64,000 bases of DNA from Dictyobacter formicarum. GTDB taxonomy: Bacteria; Chloroflexota; Ktedonobacteria; Ktedonobacterales; Ktedonobacteraceae. The position numbers and the translations under genes are program-made. The DNA is taken from assembly GCF_016587435.1 (NCBI RefSeq), contig NZ_BNJJ01000001.1, positions 434,001 through 498,000 on the forward strand. Reading direction: 5' to 3'. Below the pieces are notes generated by a model. The model did no database searches. It saw only the letters and a program-made list of their open reading frames with translations, and was not told where the DNA came from. Shown here piece after piece: positions 53,316 to 62,200 of the stretch (positions are counted from its first letter, which is position 1; every line of letters starts with the position of its first letter).

Positions 53316-54371
53316 TCATTGACGCAATCGTTCTTGCGGCCTCGTCGATCCTGGAGATACAGTGGAGATAACCAGCGAATCAGAAGAATAGAGCCGCTTT
53401 TCTTCATGTGCAATCTCAGAAACGGATATGAGGGGTTGACCCTGTGTCACGAGAGTAGAAACCCTGGAACAGAGCTCATCCCGCACAGTTCTCCAACCAT
53501 CCTGTTGGCTTCGGGTGTGGTCAAAAGAGCGGCAGGCTTGAAGAAAGGCGTCAAACACGGTCGTTCCATAGTCCTGATCGAGCCCCCAGTCAAGTCGCCC
53601 AAGCATGCCCAGACCAAAGGCTCCATCTCTACGCTCAAAAGCAGCCACCGATCCATCTTCAGCCTGTGCACAGGATCGAAGCCCGGGCGCCAATTGCTCC
53701 ACCCCCTGTTGTGGCATAAACGCCAGATCCCAGGGCTTCTGCTCACCATCATGAGAACGAATGGCTGGTTGAAGGGCAGATGCCAGCGCACTCTGCGCAC
53801 GGACACGGATCGTATGACGGTCCCAGCTATCTGGCGTCATTGAAGCCATCTGTTCTCTATCTCCTGGTGCTTCGCTTCGTTTCCCTCCCAGTGCACTATT
53901 CCATTTTTCCGCACCGTCAGCGATCGCGAGTACAGGCATGCCCATGTAGGTAGCCAGTTGTGCTAGCGCAATCTCCCACGCAATAGGCCAGCTATCCAGA
54001 CCAGGCTCCTGTTCACCTGCTTTCCACACAGCGTACCAGTCAGTCCCCTGAATGCCAGCCAGCAACAACAAACCATCCATGGACTGTATTAGCGACCAGA
54101 GCGATTGGTACATATGCTTATGCGTCGGGAAAGGCCATAATGGAATCAGAAAGACTCGTGCTTGCATGCGCTCAACAGCCCAGGCACCAACCGCATCCAC
54201 CATAAGCAAAGGTCCTTGACTCCCTTGCTTCACAGGAATAGGAATACCGACAATGGGTTGATGCTCCAGAGAACCGTCTGCACTCCACGCATCCTGCGGC
54301 TTTTCCTGTGGTCCATCATAAGTTTCTGTCATCTCGTGTACAGGGATGGTCAGCATAGAATCCGTCATCAT
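53316..54371 (-). CDS. Class I glutamine-amidotransferase-like (peptidase C26) protein lacking catalytic residues
   Basis: ATG 54371 follows AAAGGAAA. 351 residues. The fold reads like gamma-Glu-GABA hydrolase/peptidase C26: PIVGIPIPV, MDGLLLLAGIQGTDW, WEIALAQLATYMGMPVLAIADGAEKWNSALGG, QQGVEQLAPGLRSCAQAEDG and the end strand GLGMLGRLDW. The nucleophile elbow GICRG of active members is AIADG here and the HPE triad segment is GRLD, so both Cys and His are lost. An enzyme of this sort would be inactive; a binding or regulatory role is more likely. The C-terminal 70 residues are extra. Confidence 0.65.
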   Translation of the reverse strand: MMTDSMLTIPVHEMTETYDGPQEKPQDAWSADGSLEHQPIVGIPIPVKQGSQGPLLMVDAVGAWAVERMQARVFLIPLWPFPTHKHMYQSLWSLIQSMDGLLLLAGIQGTDWYAVWKAGEQEPGLDSWPIAWEIALAQLATYMGMPVLAIADGAEKWNSALGGKRSEAPGDREQMASMTPDSWDRHTIRVRAQSALASALQPAIRSHDGEQKPWDLAFMPQQGVEQLAPGLRSCAQAEDGSVAAFERRDGAFGLGMLGRLDWGLDQDYGTTVFDAFLQACRSFDHTRSQQDGWRTVRDELCSRVSTLVTQGQPLISVSEIAHEEKRLYSSDSLVISTVSPGSTRPQERLRQ

Positions 54372-54501
54372 CGTTTCCTTTCTGCAATATGTGTTCTCTA
54401 GTTGACTGCCGTGAACGTTCATCATCTGTCAACAGTTGTATAGGAGGATGGATGCCCTTCCCAATAAGCACATAGTGAGAGGATGCGTGTAATTCATTCT
54501 C

Positions 54502-55899
54502 TTACACCTGAATATGCCAAAGCGCCACGTGTTTCCCGAATGCACTCCCAAGAAGCGAGCCAGAAGGTGACCACGCAAGGGCTGCAAGCGTATCCTGTTG
54601 CCGTTGTATCAGTAGTGACTTCATCGTCTGCATGGACCAAATGATGAGTTGCTTATCGTCCCCGCCAGATGCCAGCCACATTCCATCTGGAGAAAAAGCC
54701 AGGGTCCGCACAGATTGTGTGTGTTTCTGCAGGTGGATTGCGCCGTCAAGACAATGCACGCCAAAGGCATCTTGCACCTGGCGCTGACAGGTTCGTCCAT
54801 CACCCCACAGAGAAATCACACCATCATCTCCACTAACAGCGAGTAACCCTTTTGAAGAGAAGGCAGCCGCGCGCAATGGACGCGAGTTCTGGAAATAATA
54901 TCCATGGATCTCCTGTCCGCTAAGCGCACTCCATATCCGTGTCACCCCACCATCAGAGGCAGTCGCCACCGTTGTTGCAAGGATCGTCAGCGTCTCAATG
55001 GGTGAGGTATGTCCGCGAAAGAGCGCCAGTGGCTGATGCGACTGCGCACTCCATACAATGGCCGTTTTATCTGTACCAGCAGAGATAGCCTGCGGTACAG
55101 TTTCCTGTGTCCATCCAAGAGACGTAATCGACGCCGTGTGGTGAGCTCTGTCTTCAGCAAGCAGTTCCCCTGTTTGCGCATTGAAAAAGAAAACGACGTT
55201 AGCCGCTGCGGCCAACAATTGCGCGCCATCAGGCGACCAGGCAAGGGAACGTACATGAGCTGAAAACAGATGCTGGTACAGCACTGTCCCATCCACATTC
55301 CACACAAACATCATGCCGTCATTGCCTCCCGATGCCAGCATACGCCCATCAGGCGACCAGGTCAGCGCTCTGACTACTTGCTGGTGTTGACCAAACACCG
55401 TACTTCGGGTGATTGGCGTATATATCTTTGCAGGTAATGACATAGGAGGACGACGAACGAAAAGATGTTGGGCAAAGGCAGTCGTCATACCAGATCCCAG
55501 GCCAAGAAAACTGAAGGAAGCTAGCACGCTGATCAGCGATCGCCGGGAAAGACGCACCGCAGCAACCGACACCGGAGTGGTGCTGCTCATCTTCCACCTT
55601 TTCACCCCTGGCTGCAGCGCCTCCGGCTTCACTGGCTCGAGAATAAAACAGCTTCCAGAAGGAAAGCGGACATCCGCAAATCGGCCCGTTGCGGGCAACG
55701 TCTGCCCTCCAGATGCCAAATGCAGACGATAGGTAAGTGGAGAGCCAAAGGGATCGACCAGCGGATATCCCAATCGTGCAGCCATGGTCGAGACCCACGG
55801 ACCAATGGCTGCTTGATCATCTACCCACACATGAACGCTTTTTGATGTGTGCTTCCCCTGAAGTGAGGGCCGCACGATCACAAGTTGCCGCAATGCCAT
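54502..55899 (-). CDS. YukD-like/WD40-repeat membrane-anchored protein
   Basis: 465 residues. Residues 5-88 look like a ubiquitin-like YukD/EsaB domain (VHVWVDDQAAIGPWVSTMAA, HLASGGQTLPATGRF). A twin-arginine-style hydrophobic segment follows at 119-142 (SRRSLISVLASFSFLGLGSG). From about 165 to the end about seven WD40 repeats form a propeller (LTWSPDGRMLASGGNDGMMF, LAFSPDGMWLASGGDDKQLI). EsaB/YukD proteins accompany type VII secretion, and their fusion to WD40 is a Chloroflexota/Actinobacteria pattern. No secretion genes are near. Function unknown. Confidence 0.7.
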   Translation of the reverse strand: MALRQLVIVRPSLQGKHTSKSVHVWVDDQAAIGPWVSTMAARLGYPLVDPFGSPLTYRLHLASGGQTLPATGRFADVRFPSGSCFILEPVKPEALQPGVKRWKMSSTTPVSVAAVRLSRRSLISVLASFSFLGLGSGMTTAFAQHLFVRRPPMSLPAKIYTPITRSTVFGQHQQVVRALTWSPDGRMLASGGNDGMMFVWNVDGTVLYQHLFSAHVRSLAWSPDGAQLLAAAANVVFFFNAQTGELLAEDRAHHTASITSLGWTQETVPQAISAGTDKTAIVWSAQSHQPLALFRGHTSPIETLTILATTVATASDGGVTRIWSALSGQEIHGYYFQNSRPLRAAAFSSKGLLAVSGDDGVISLWGDGRTCQRQVQDAFGVHCLDGAIHLQKHTQSVRTLAFSPDGMWLASGGDDKQLIIWSMQTMKSLLIQRQQDTLAALAWSPSGSLLGSAFGKHVALWHIQV

Positions 55900-56173
55900 C
55901 GCTGCTTTCTTTTCCTCCTCTTCCTACCAGATAAATCCTGATGTATTCCTGTATAAAGGACAATCAACACGAGCAAGTATAGCGAAACGAGAGAGGCAGC
56001 ACAGGGAGAGGGTAGGGGCAGGTAGGTGTAGCACACTACAGCCGCACTTGTTAACCCAACCGGAAGAGGCGAGATAGGCCAGAAAAAAAGCTTCATCGCT
56101 CTCAATTTCCAGATGTGACATTCTGTAAGGGCCAATCCCAAACACAGAAGACTCCATCTGAAAGGAGAGAAAC

Positions 56174-57538
56174 ATGAAGCCGTCTGACCATACCATACCA
56201 CAGTCAACCAGGACCACACTGACCGATGTCGTGCAATGGAACCAGGAATTAGAGCACGTACATACCCGCATTGCTCCTCGTTTTGCCCGGCCTGAACCCT
56301 GTCTTCGCGTGCTTGCCTATCTGCACGGTCTGCTCAGCGAGATCCCGCGCAAAAATGGCTGGCAGATTGCCGAGCATGCCAGGGAAGCGCGTCCTGATGG
56401 GATGCAGCGTTTGCTGACCAGCACCGTTTGGGATGCCAATCTGGTACGCGACGATCTGCGTGCCTATGTCCTGGAACGCTTCGGTGACGTTCGAGCGATC
56501 CTGGCCATTGACGAGACCAGCTTTCCCAAACGAGGACGCAAGTCCGTAGGAGTCAAGCGTCAGTATTGTGGGACAGCCAAACGGCTCCAGAACTGCCAGG
56601 TCGGCGTTTTTGTCTCCTACATTGGTGCGCAAGGACACACCTTACTGGATCGTGAACTCTACATTCCCAAATGCTGGTTCGAGGATCCTGAACGCTGCCG
56701 TGAAGCGGGGATTCCGGAAACGACTCATTTCCAGACCAAATGTGAGTTAGCCAGACGGATGCTTGAGCGGGTTGACCAGACGCAGATCCCCGTTGCCTGG
56801 GTAGTCGCTGATACAGTCTATGGAAGTAATCAGGATCTGCGCACCTGGCTCTTTCTCCATCACTACAACTATGTGCTGGCGGTGACGTGCGATGAACCTG
56901 TAGAAATCATGACCCCTGAGGGACGCCAGCGCATGACGGTGGCACAAGCCCAGACGCGCTTTCTGCACGCACACGATTGGCAGTGCCTCTCGATGGGTGA
57001 AGGAACCAAAGGGCCACGTTGGTTCGACTGGGCAGTTTTGCCCATACTGTATCGATGTGAGGAGGATCAGGAGCACTGGTTGCTCATTCGCCGCAATCCG
57101 ACCGACTCCACGGACAAAAGGTATTACGTTGTCTTCGGACCAGAGGGAACACCCCTTCCCGTGATGGTGAACGTCATGGGAGCAAGGTGGGGGATCGAAG
57201 AGGATTTTCAAACAGGCAAAGATCTAGGGCTTGATCAGTATGAGGTACGCACCTGGACCGCTTGGTATCGACATATCACGCTCGTGATGCTTGCTCTTGC
57301 CTTTTTGACGGGTCTGTGTGCACAGGATCAAACGACCAGGGCAGCAGGGCTGGATAACCCGCAACAAGAGATCTCCCAACATCCATTGACGAGACCTGAG
57401 GTGTGTCACCTGCTTGCGCAACTGATCTGGCCTGCTCCTCACAATGTCCCTTTGCTGCTCGCTTGGTCCTGGTGGCGAAGATGCCACCAGAGTCGAGCAA
57501 GCTATTATCATACCAGACGGCGTCTCAAGGCAGGGTAA
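56174..57538 (+). CDS. IS701-family transposase
   Basis: 454 residues behind AAAGGAG. Family segments: RPEPCLRVLAYLHGLLSEIP, KNGWQIAEHAREARPDGMQR, AILAIDETSFPKRGRKSVGV (first catalytic Asp), WVVADTVYGSNQDLRTWL (second Asp), RWGIEEDFQTGKDLGLDQYE (catalytic Glu) and the C-terminal helical end (WSWWRRCHQSRASYYHTRRR). All intact. It is a DDE enzyme of the IS701/IS4-like group. Confidence 0.93.
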   Translation: MKPSDHTIPQSTRTTLTDVVQWNQELEHVHTRIAPRFARPEPCLRVLAYLHGLLSEIPRKNGWQIAEHAREARPDGMQRLLTSTVWDANLVRDDLRAYVLERFGDVRAILAIDETSFPKRGRKSVGVKRQYCGTAKRLQNCQVGVFVSYIGAQGHTLLDRELYIPKCWFEDPERCREAGIPETTHFQTKCELARRMLERVDQTQIPVAWVVADTVYGSNQDLRTWLFLHHYNYVLAVTCDEPVEIMTPEGRQRMTVAQAQTRFLHAHDWQCLSMGEGTKGPRWFDWAVLPILYRCEEDQEHWLLIRRNPTDSTDKRYYVVFGPEGTPLPVMVNVMGARWGIEEDFQTGKDLGLDQYEVRTWTAWYRHITLVMLALAFLTGLCAQDQTTRAAGLDNPQQEISQHPLTRPEVCHLLAQLIWPAPHNVPLLLAWSWWRRCHQSRASYYHTRRRLKAG

Positions 57539-57604
57539 GCCTCCTGTCCTCTTGCTCACTCCCGTTCCTGGTTCGTGTGCGCATCTGTATCCGCTGTCGA
57601 TTCT

Positions 57605-57644
57605 GGGGAAAAATCCCAGGGAATCTTCTCAGGGATTTTTCCCC
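57605..57644 (+). promoter_or_regulatory. Strong hairpin between the IS701 transposase and cargo gene
   Basis: GGGGAAAAATCCC (57605-57617) pairs perfectly with GGGATTTTTCCCC (57632-57644), and CAGGGAATCTTC is repeated directly on either side of the right arm. The T-run in the right arm makes termination or attenuation likely, so the cargo gene is probably expressed less than, or separately from, the transposase. Confidence 0.6.
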
Positions 57645-57698
57645 GGGATTTCTCAGGGAATCTTCCCAGTGCTGTTTTCTCGCCTGAAAGGAGAACTG

Positions 57699-58481
57699 AT
57701 GATGACAACCTTTCCGTTGTTGACGTGCTGTGAAATGCTCAGCATTGATCCTAAGACGTTACGAAACTGGCTACGACAAGCCAATATGTCACTGCAGATT
57801 CATCCCGCAGACCGGCGTGTCAAATGCCTAAGCATGGAGCAAGTCCAGCATCTGGCTGCCCTGCACAGTCGCGCCCTCAAGTCAAACCGAACTGACACAT
57901 CATCTGTGAGCGAGCCCCTTCCCTTCCCAGAGGAGGTCGCACGGCTCAAGCAGATGGCTCATTTGGAAGCACAAGTGGCTTCGTTGCAACAACAGCTTGT
58001 TCAACTGCGTCATCTTCCTCCTCCGGTCACGTTTCCAGCTCCTGTCCAGCAGGTCATGCAGCAGGAGGATGGGCAAGCAGCCTGCCAGAAGGTGAGCGTG
58101 GATGGCACACCTGATGCAGGATGTCATCGCAGCTGGACTCCTCTTCCTGCTGAAAGCCGACGCCGCCGGGTCCTGCCTCTGATCGAATACGGGGCAGCCG
58201 ACACCTATGTGATCGTGTGCCCGCAGCAAGGAGAACTGCCGCTCGCTCCGGATTCTCCTGAGTGGTTTGCCTGGTTAGCTTCCCTCTCATCCTTTCGTTT
58301 TATCGGGAAGTCTGGGCGTTTGAGTGCGTGCCGAGGATATGATCAGGGGCCAAAGCGGACCTGGTATGCCTATCGCACAATCCATCAGCAGGACTACAAA
58401 CAGTATCTGGGCACCACGGATCATCTGACGATCTCGTGTCTGGAACAGATGGCGGCAAAACTCCAATCGTACGCAGAGTAG
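57699..58481 (+). CDS. IS701-associated protein with MerR-like helix-turn-helix and coiled coil
   Basis: ATG 57699 follows AAAGGAG. 260 residues. The N-terminus (LLTCCEMLSIDPKTLRNWLR, VQHLAALHSRAL) looks like a MerR-like or excisionase-type DNA-binding fold. A coiled coil follows (HLEAQVASLQQQLVQLRHLP). The C-terminal 90 residues (FRFIGKSGRLSACRGYDQGP, WYAYRTIHQQDYKQYLG) resemble a domain seen on phage-type integrases for arm-site or AP2-like binding. It is enclosed by the IS ends, so it is a second gene of the element, perhaps a transposition regulator. Inferred. Confidence 0.6.
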   Translation: MMTTFPLLTCCEMLSIDPKTLRNWLRQANMSLQIHPADRRVKCLSMEQVQHLAALHSRALKSNRTDTSSVSEPLPFPEEVARLKQMAHLEAQVASLQQQLVQLRHLPPPVTFPAPVQQVMQQEDGQAACQKVSVDGTPDAGCHRSWTPLPAESRRRRVLPLIEYGAADTYVIVCPQQGELPLAPDSPEWFAWLASLSSFRFIGKSGRLSACRGYDQGPKRTWYAYRTIHQQDYKQYLGTTDHLTISCLEQMAAKLQSYAE

Positions 58482-58548
58482 TGCTCCTTCACTGAGCCAT
58501 TCTACGTTCCTGCTGCTCTCTGCCTTCACACAAGTGCGGCTGTAGTGT

Positions 58549-59242
58549 GTAGCACTACAGTTCACTACAGTTGCACTTGTGAACAAGGTGAAAAGTCGTA
58601 GAGAAATCAAAAATCGTCATCATAATCTTCTTATTCATGTGACATGTGGTCTACACCAACACAGACTCATTCATGTGAAAGGAGCATATGATGACACTTT
58701 CTTACCATATCACATCTGAGGAGAGGGTGACGACATAACTATATGAAACAGAATTCAAGATATTGATGGGGTGAAAGACGAGGCAACATATTACCGTCAC
58801 ATCATCTTTCGCTATAGGAAATTTACATGTTTGCTATGTAAATTTGTCTTCTTAGCATCCTTCTGCCATTCAAAACAGAACATCAGTTTAGACTTAGCCA
58901 CATAATGGTCAAATAAATATGTTCAGAATCCATTACAAAAACGTGTATCAGGATATGAGCAACAAAACAATGCATATATTTGTTAATTGGAATAAAAACG
59001 GTTTTTACACAACTTTGATAAAACAGTGAGCGCTTGTTTTGAAATAGATTGATACGGCCAGGAAGAAGATCAGATCAACGAGCTAAAAATCTATCATAAA
59101 GTAATTTGTTATATTTCCCCTCTCTTTGAGGTCAGAATAAGAATAAACGCGTGTGCAAAAAATTCTCTACCCCGACGTTTGCACAATATACCAACGATCA
59201 GAGGATTATTGTCTCTCCTCTCTTTCATAAAAGAGGTGTCTT
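58549..59242. other. Intergenic region upstream of the toxin gene
   Basis: About 690 bp, strongly AT-rich after 58600, with no supported gene. It holds the right end of the IS701-type element and, probably, the promoter of the toxin gene. The AT-rich character contrasts with the GC-rich toxin gene. Confidence 0.5.
58819..58845. promoter_or_regulatory. Palindrome AAATTTACAT/ATGTAAATTT, candidate operator of the toxin gene
   Basis: Exact 10-bp arms (58819-58828 and 58836-58845) are separated by 7 nt, about 400 bp upstream of the toxin start and inside the AT-rich block. The centre-to-centre arm distance of 17 bp suits a dimeric helix-turn-helix regulator. No nearby regulator gene is seen. Confidence 0.5.
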
Positions 59243-62200
59243 ATGGTATCCCAGGGTACGCCGCCTAGGGACGGACAACAAAGTTCTGCAAAAGATACCA
59301 GCGCAAACGAGGATAAAGCGTTATTGACGCCTCCTTCGATCTCACTGCCCAAAGGCGGCGGTGCAATCCGAGGTATTGGTGAGAAATTCGGTGCCAACCC
59401 GGTTACTGGTACCGGATCCATGACTGTGCCTGTTGCCACCAGCCCTGGCCGCTCTGGCTTTGGTCCACAACTTTCGCTCTCGTATGATTCCGGCGCGGGC
59501 AACGGCCCTTTTGGACTGGGCTGGAATCTCTCCTTGCCAGCGATCACGCGTAAAACGGATAAAGGGCTCCCACGTTATCAGGATGTCCAGGACATAGATT
59601 CGGATGTGTTCATCCTATCAGGTGCCGAAGATCTGGTACCCGTGCTCAAGCAGGATATGCCGGGTGGCACATGGACATATGAGGAACTGCCACCGCGAAC
59701 TATCAATGGCACCACCTATCATATTCGCCGCTATCGCCCGCGCGTCGAAGGTCTGTTCGCCAGCATTGAGCGCTGGTCAAACACGGCCAGGCCAGACGAT
59801 ATCTTTTGGCGTTCCATCTCAAAAGACAACCTCACTACCTGGTATGGTAGAAGCGGCAATTCACGCATCGCCGACCCCACCCATCCTGAACGTATTTTCA
59901 GTTGGCTGATCTGCGAGACCTACGATGATAAGGGCAACGTTATCACGTACCACTACAAAGCGGAGGACGCCGACAATGTCGATCTTGCGCAAGCTCACCA
60001 GCACAATCGTGGCGACAGGCTCGATCCACGGCGTACCGCCAACCGCTATCTCAAGTATATCCACTATGGCAATCACACGCCCTATCTGCCCAAACTTGAG
60101 GCCGACCAACCATGGCCAGAACCGCCGGGCGACGGCAACTGGTATTTCGAAGTCGTATTCGACTATGGCGAGCACGACCAGACCAATCCCACACCACAAG
60201 AAGCCAGCACATGGACGTCCCGTCTGGATCCCTTCTCGTCTTACCGCTCGACATTTGAAGTGCGCACCCAGCGCTTGTGCCAGCGCGTGCTGATGTTCCA
60301 TCATATTCCGGATGATCCACACGGCTCACAGCAGGGGTACGATGGCCTTGTGCGCTCGACCGACTTCACCTACGAGTACGAGCAGGACCCAGCGAACGCC
60401 CGCGTGCCCATTTTTTCCAAACTCATTGCGGTAACGCGGTATAGCTATCAACGCCACGCAGGCGGTGACTATCTCTCCAGGTCGCTTCCTCCAGTTGAGT
60501 TTACCTACAGCGACGCGACCATTCAGACGGAACTGCGCGAGCTGCGTGGCGAGAGTCTGGCACAGTTGCCTGTTGGCATCGATGGCGCGCGCTATCGCTG
60601 GATTGACCTTGATGGCGAAGGGCTCTCGGGGGTGTTGACCGAGCAGGCCGATGCCTGGTTCTATAAACGCAACCTCAGCCCGACAAACGTGGTTGGTAGC
60701 GATGGCGATGCACACATCGAGGCGAAGTTCGCGTCGGCTGAACTTGTCTCGCCAAAGCCTGCGCTGGCATTGACCGGGCGTGCACAGTTCCTCGATCTGG
60801 CGGGCGACGGCCGCCCGGACGTGGTGCAATTTGCGGGCCCGACGCCAGGGTTTTACGAACGGACCATGGATGAGCAGTGGAACTCGTTCGTGCCGTTTGT
60901 CTCCCTGCCCAATGTGGATTGGAGCGACCCCAATCTCACGTTCATCGACCTCGACGGTAATGGTCTCGCTGATATCCTGATCAGCGAGCACGACGCCTTT
61001 CTGTGGTATCGCTCATTGGGCGAAGAAGGCTTTGACGCTGCGCAGCGCACAAACAAGCTCTGGGACGAAGAACAGGGTCCATGCATCGTCTTTGCTGATG
61101 GGGAACAGTCCATCTCTCTCGCGGACATGTCGGGCGATGGCTTGAGCGATATCGTGCGCATTCGCAACGGTGAGGTGTGCTACTGGCCCAATCTCGGCTA
61201 TGGCCGCTTTGGCGCGAAAGTCACGATGGACAACGCACCTCTGTTTGACGACGTCGATCAATTTGATCATCGCCGCATCCTGCTGGCCGATATCGACGGC
61301 TCGGGTACAACCGACATCGTCTATCTGCACGCTGAGGGTGTGCGTGTCTATTTCAACCAATCGGGCAATAGCTGGAACGCAGCAACTACAATCACGCACT
61401 TCCCTACGCTTGATGACGTTGCCAACGTGCAGGCGCTGGATCTGTTGGGCAATGGCACCGCCTGCCTGGTCTGGTCGTCGTCGTTACCTGGAGAAGCGCG
61501 CCGCCCGCTGCGTTACCTTGACCTGATGGGCGGGCAGAAGCCACACCTGCTGGTCAAGACAGTCAACAATCTGGGCGCGGAGACGACGGTGGCGTATGCG
61601 CCTTCGACCAGATTCTATTTGCAGGACAAAGAGGCGGGCAACCCCTGGATCACGAAGCTGCCGTTCCCGGTGCATTGTGTGGAGAAGGTGACGGTGCATG
61701 ACACGTGGCGCAACACCACCTTCTCCACCACGTACAGCTATCACCACGGCTACTTTGATGGGCCAGAGCGCGAATTTCGCGGCTTTGGTCGCGTCGAACA
61801 GGTCGATGTCGAAGACTATGGCACATTTGCCGCGGGGAATACCAGCAGCCCCTACATCACCGATGATCACACACTCTATCAGCCCCCGGTCAAAACCGTG
61901 ACCTGGTATCACACCGGCATGTTTCTCGACCGTGAACGCATCCTGAGCCACTTTCAGGACGAATACTTCCCGAACTGGTTTGAAGATGAGCAATCTGGCC
62001 AGCACGTGGTGGGTACGTTCCAGGAGCATGCGCTATCCGAACCCGATCTTGATGCCCTGGATCTGACCGCCGATGAGTGGCGCGAAGCGCTGCGGGCCTG
62101 TAAAGGCATGATGCTGCGACAAGAGGTGTATGAACTGGATGTGGATGCGCTGGCGGCAAGCACACACACGTCGGTCAAACTGTTCTCAACTGCGTATCAC

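Larger units (their letters stand above)
56033..58548 (+). mobile_element. IS701-type element with a cargo gene
   Basis: ACACTACAGCCGCACTTGT (56033-56051) is inverted at 58530-58548. GTAGC flanks both ends (56028-56032 and 58549-58553), a probable target duplication. Inside are an IS701-family transposase and a helix-turn-helix gene on the same strand with an attenuator-like hairpin between. Right of the element a further inverted CTACAGT motif is repeated, so the true right end could extend to about 58585. Confidence 0.8.

Noticed and set aside
53208..53843. A 211-codon plus-strand frame
   Set aside because: Antiparallel to the amidotransferase-like gene and without domain.
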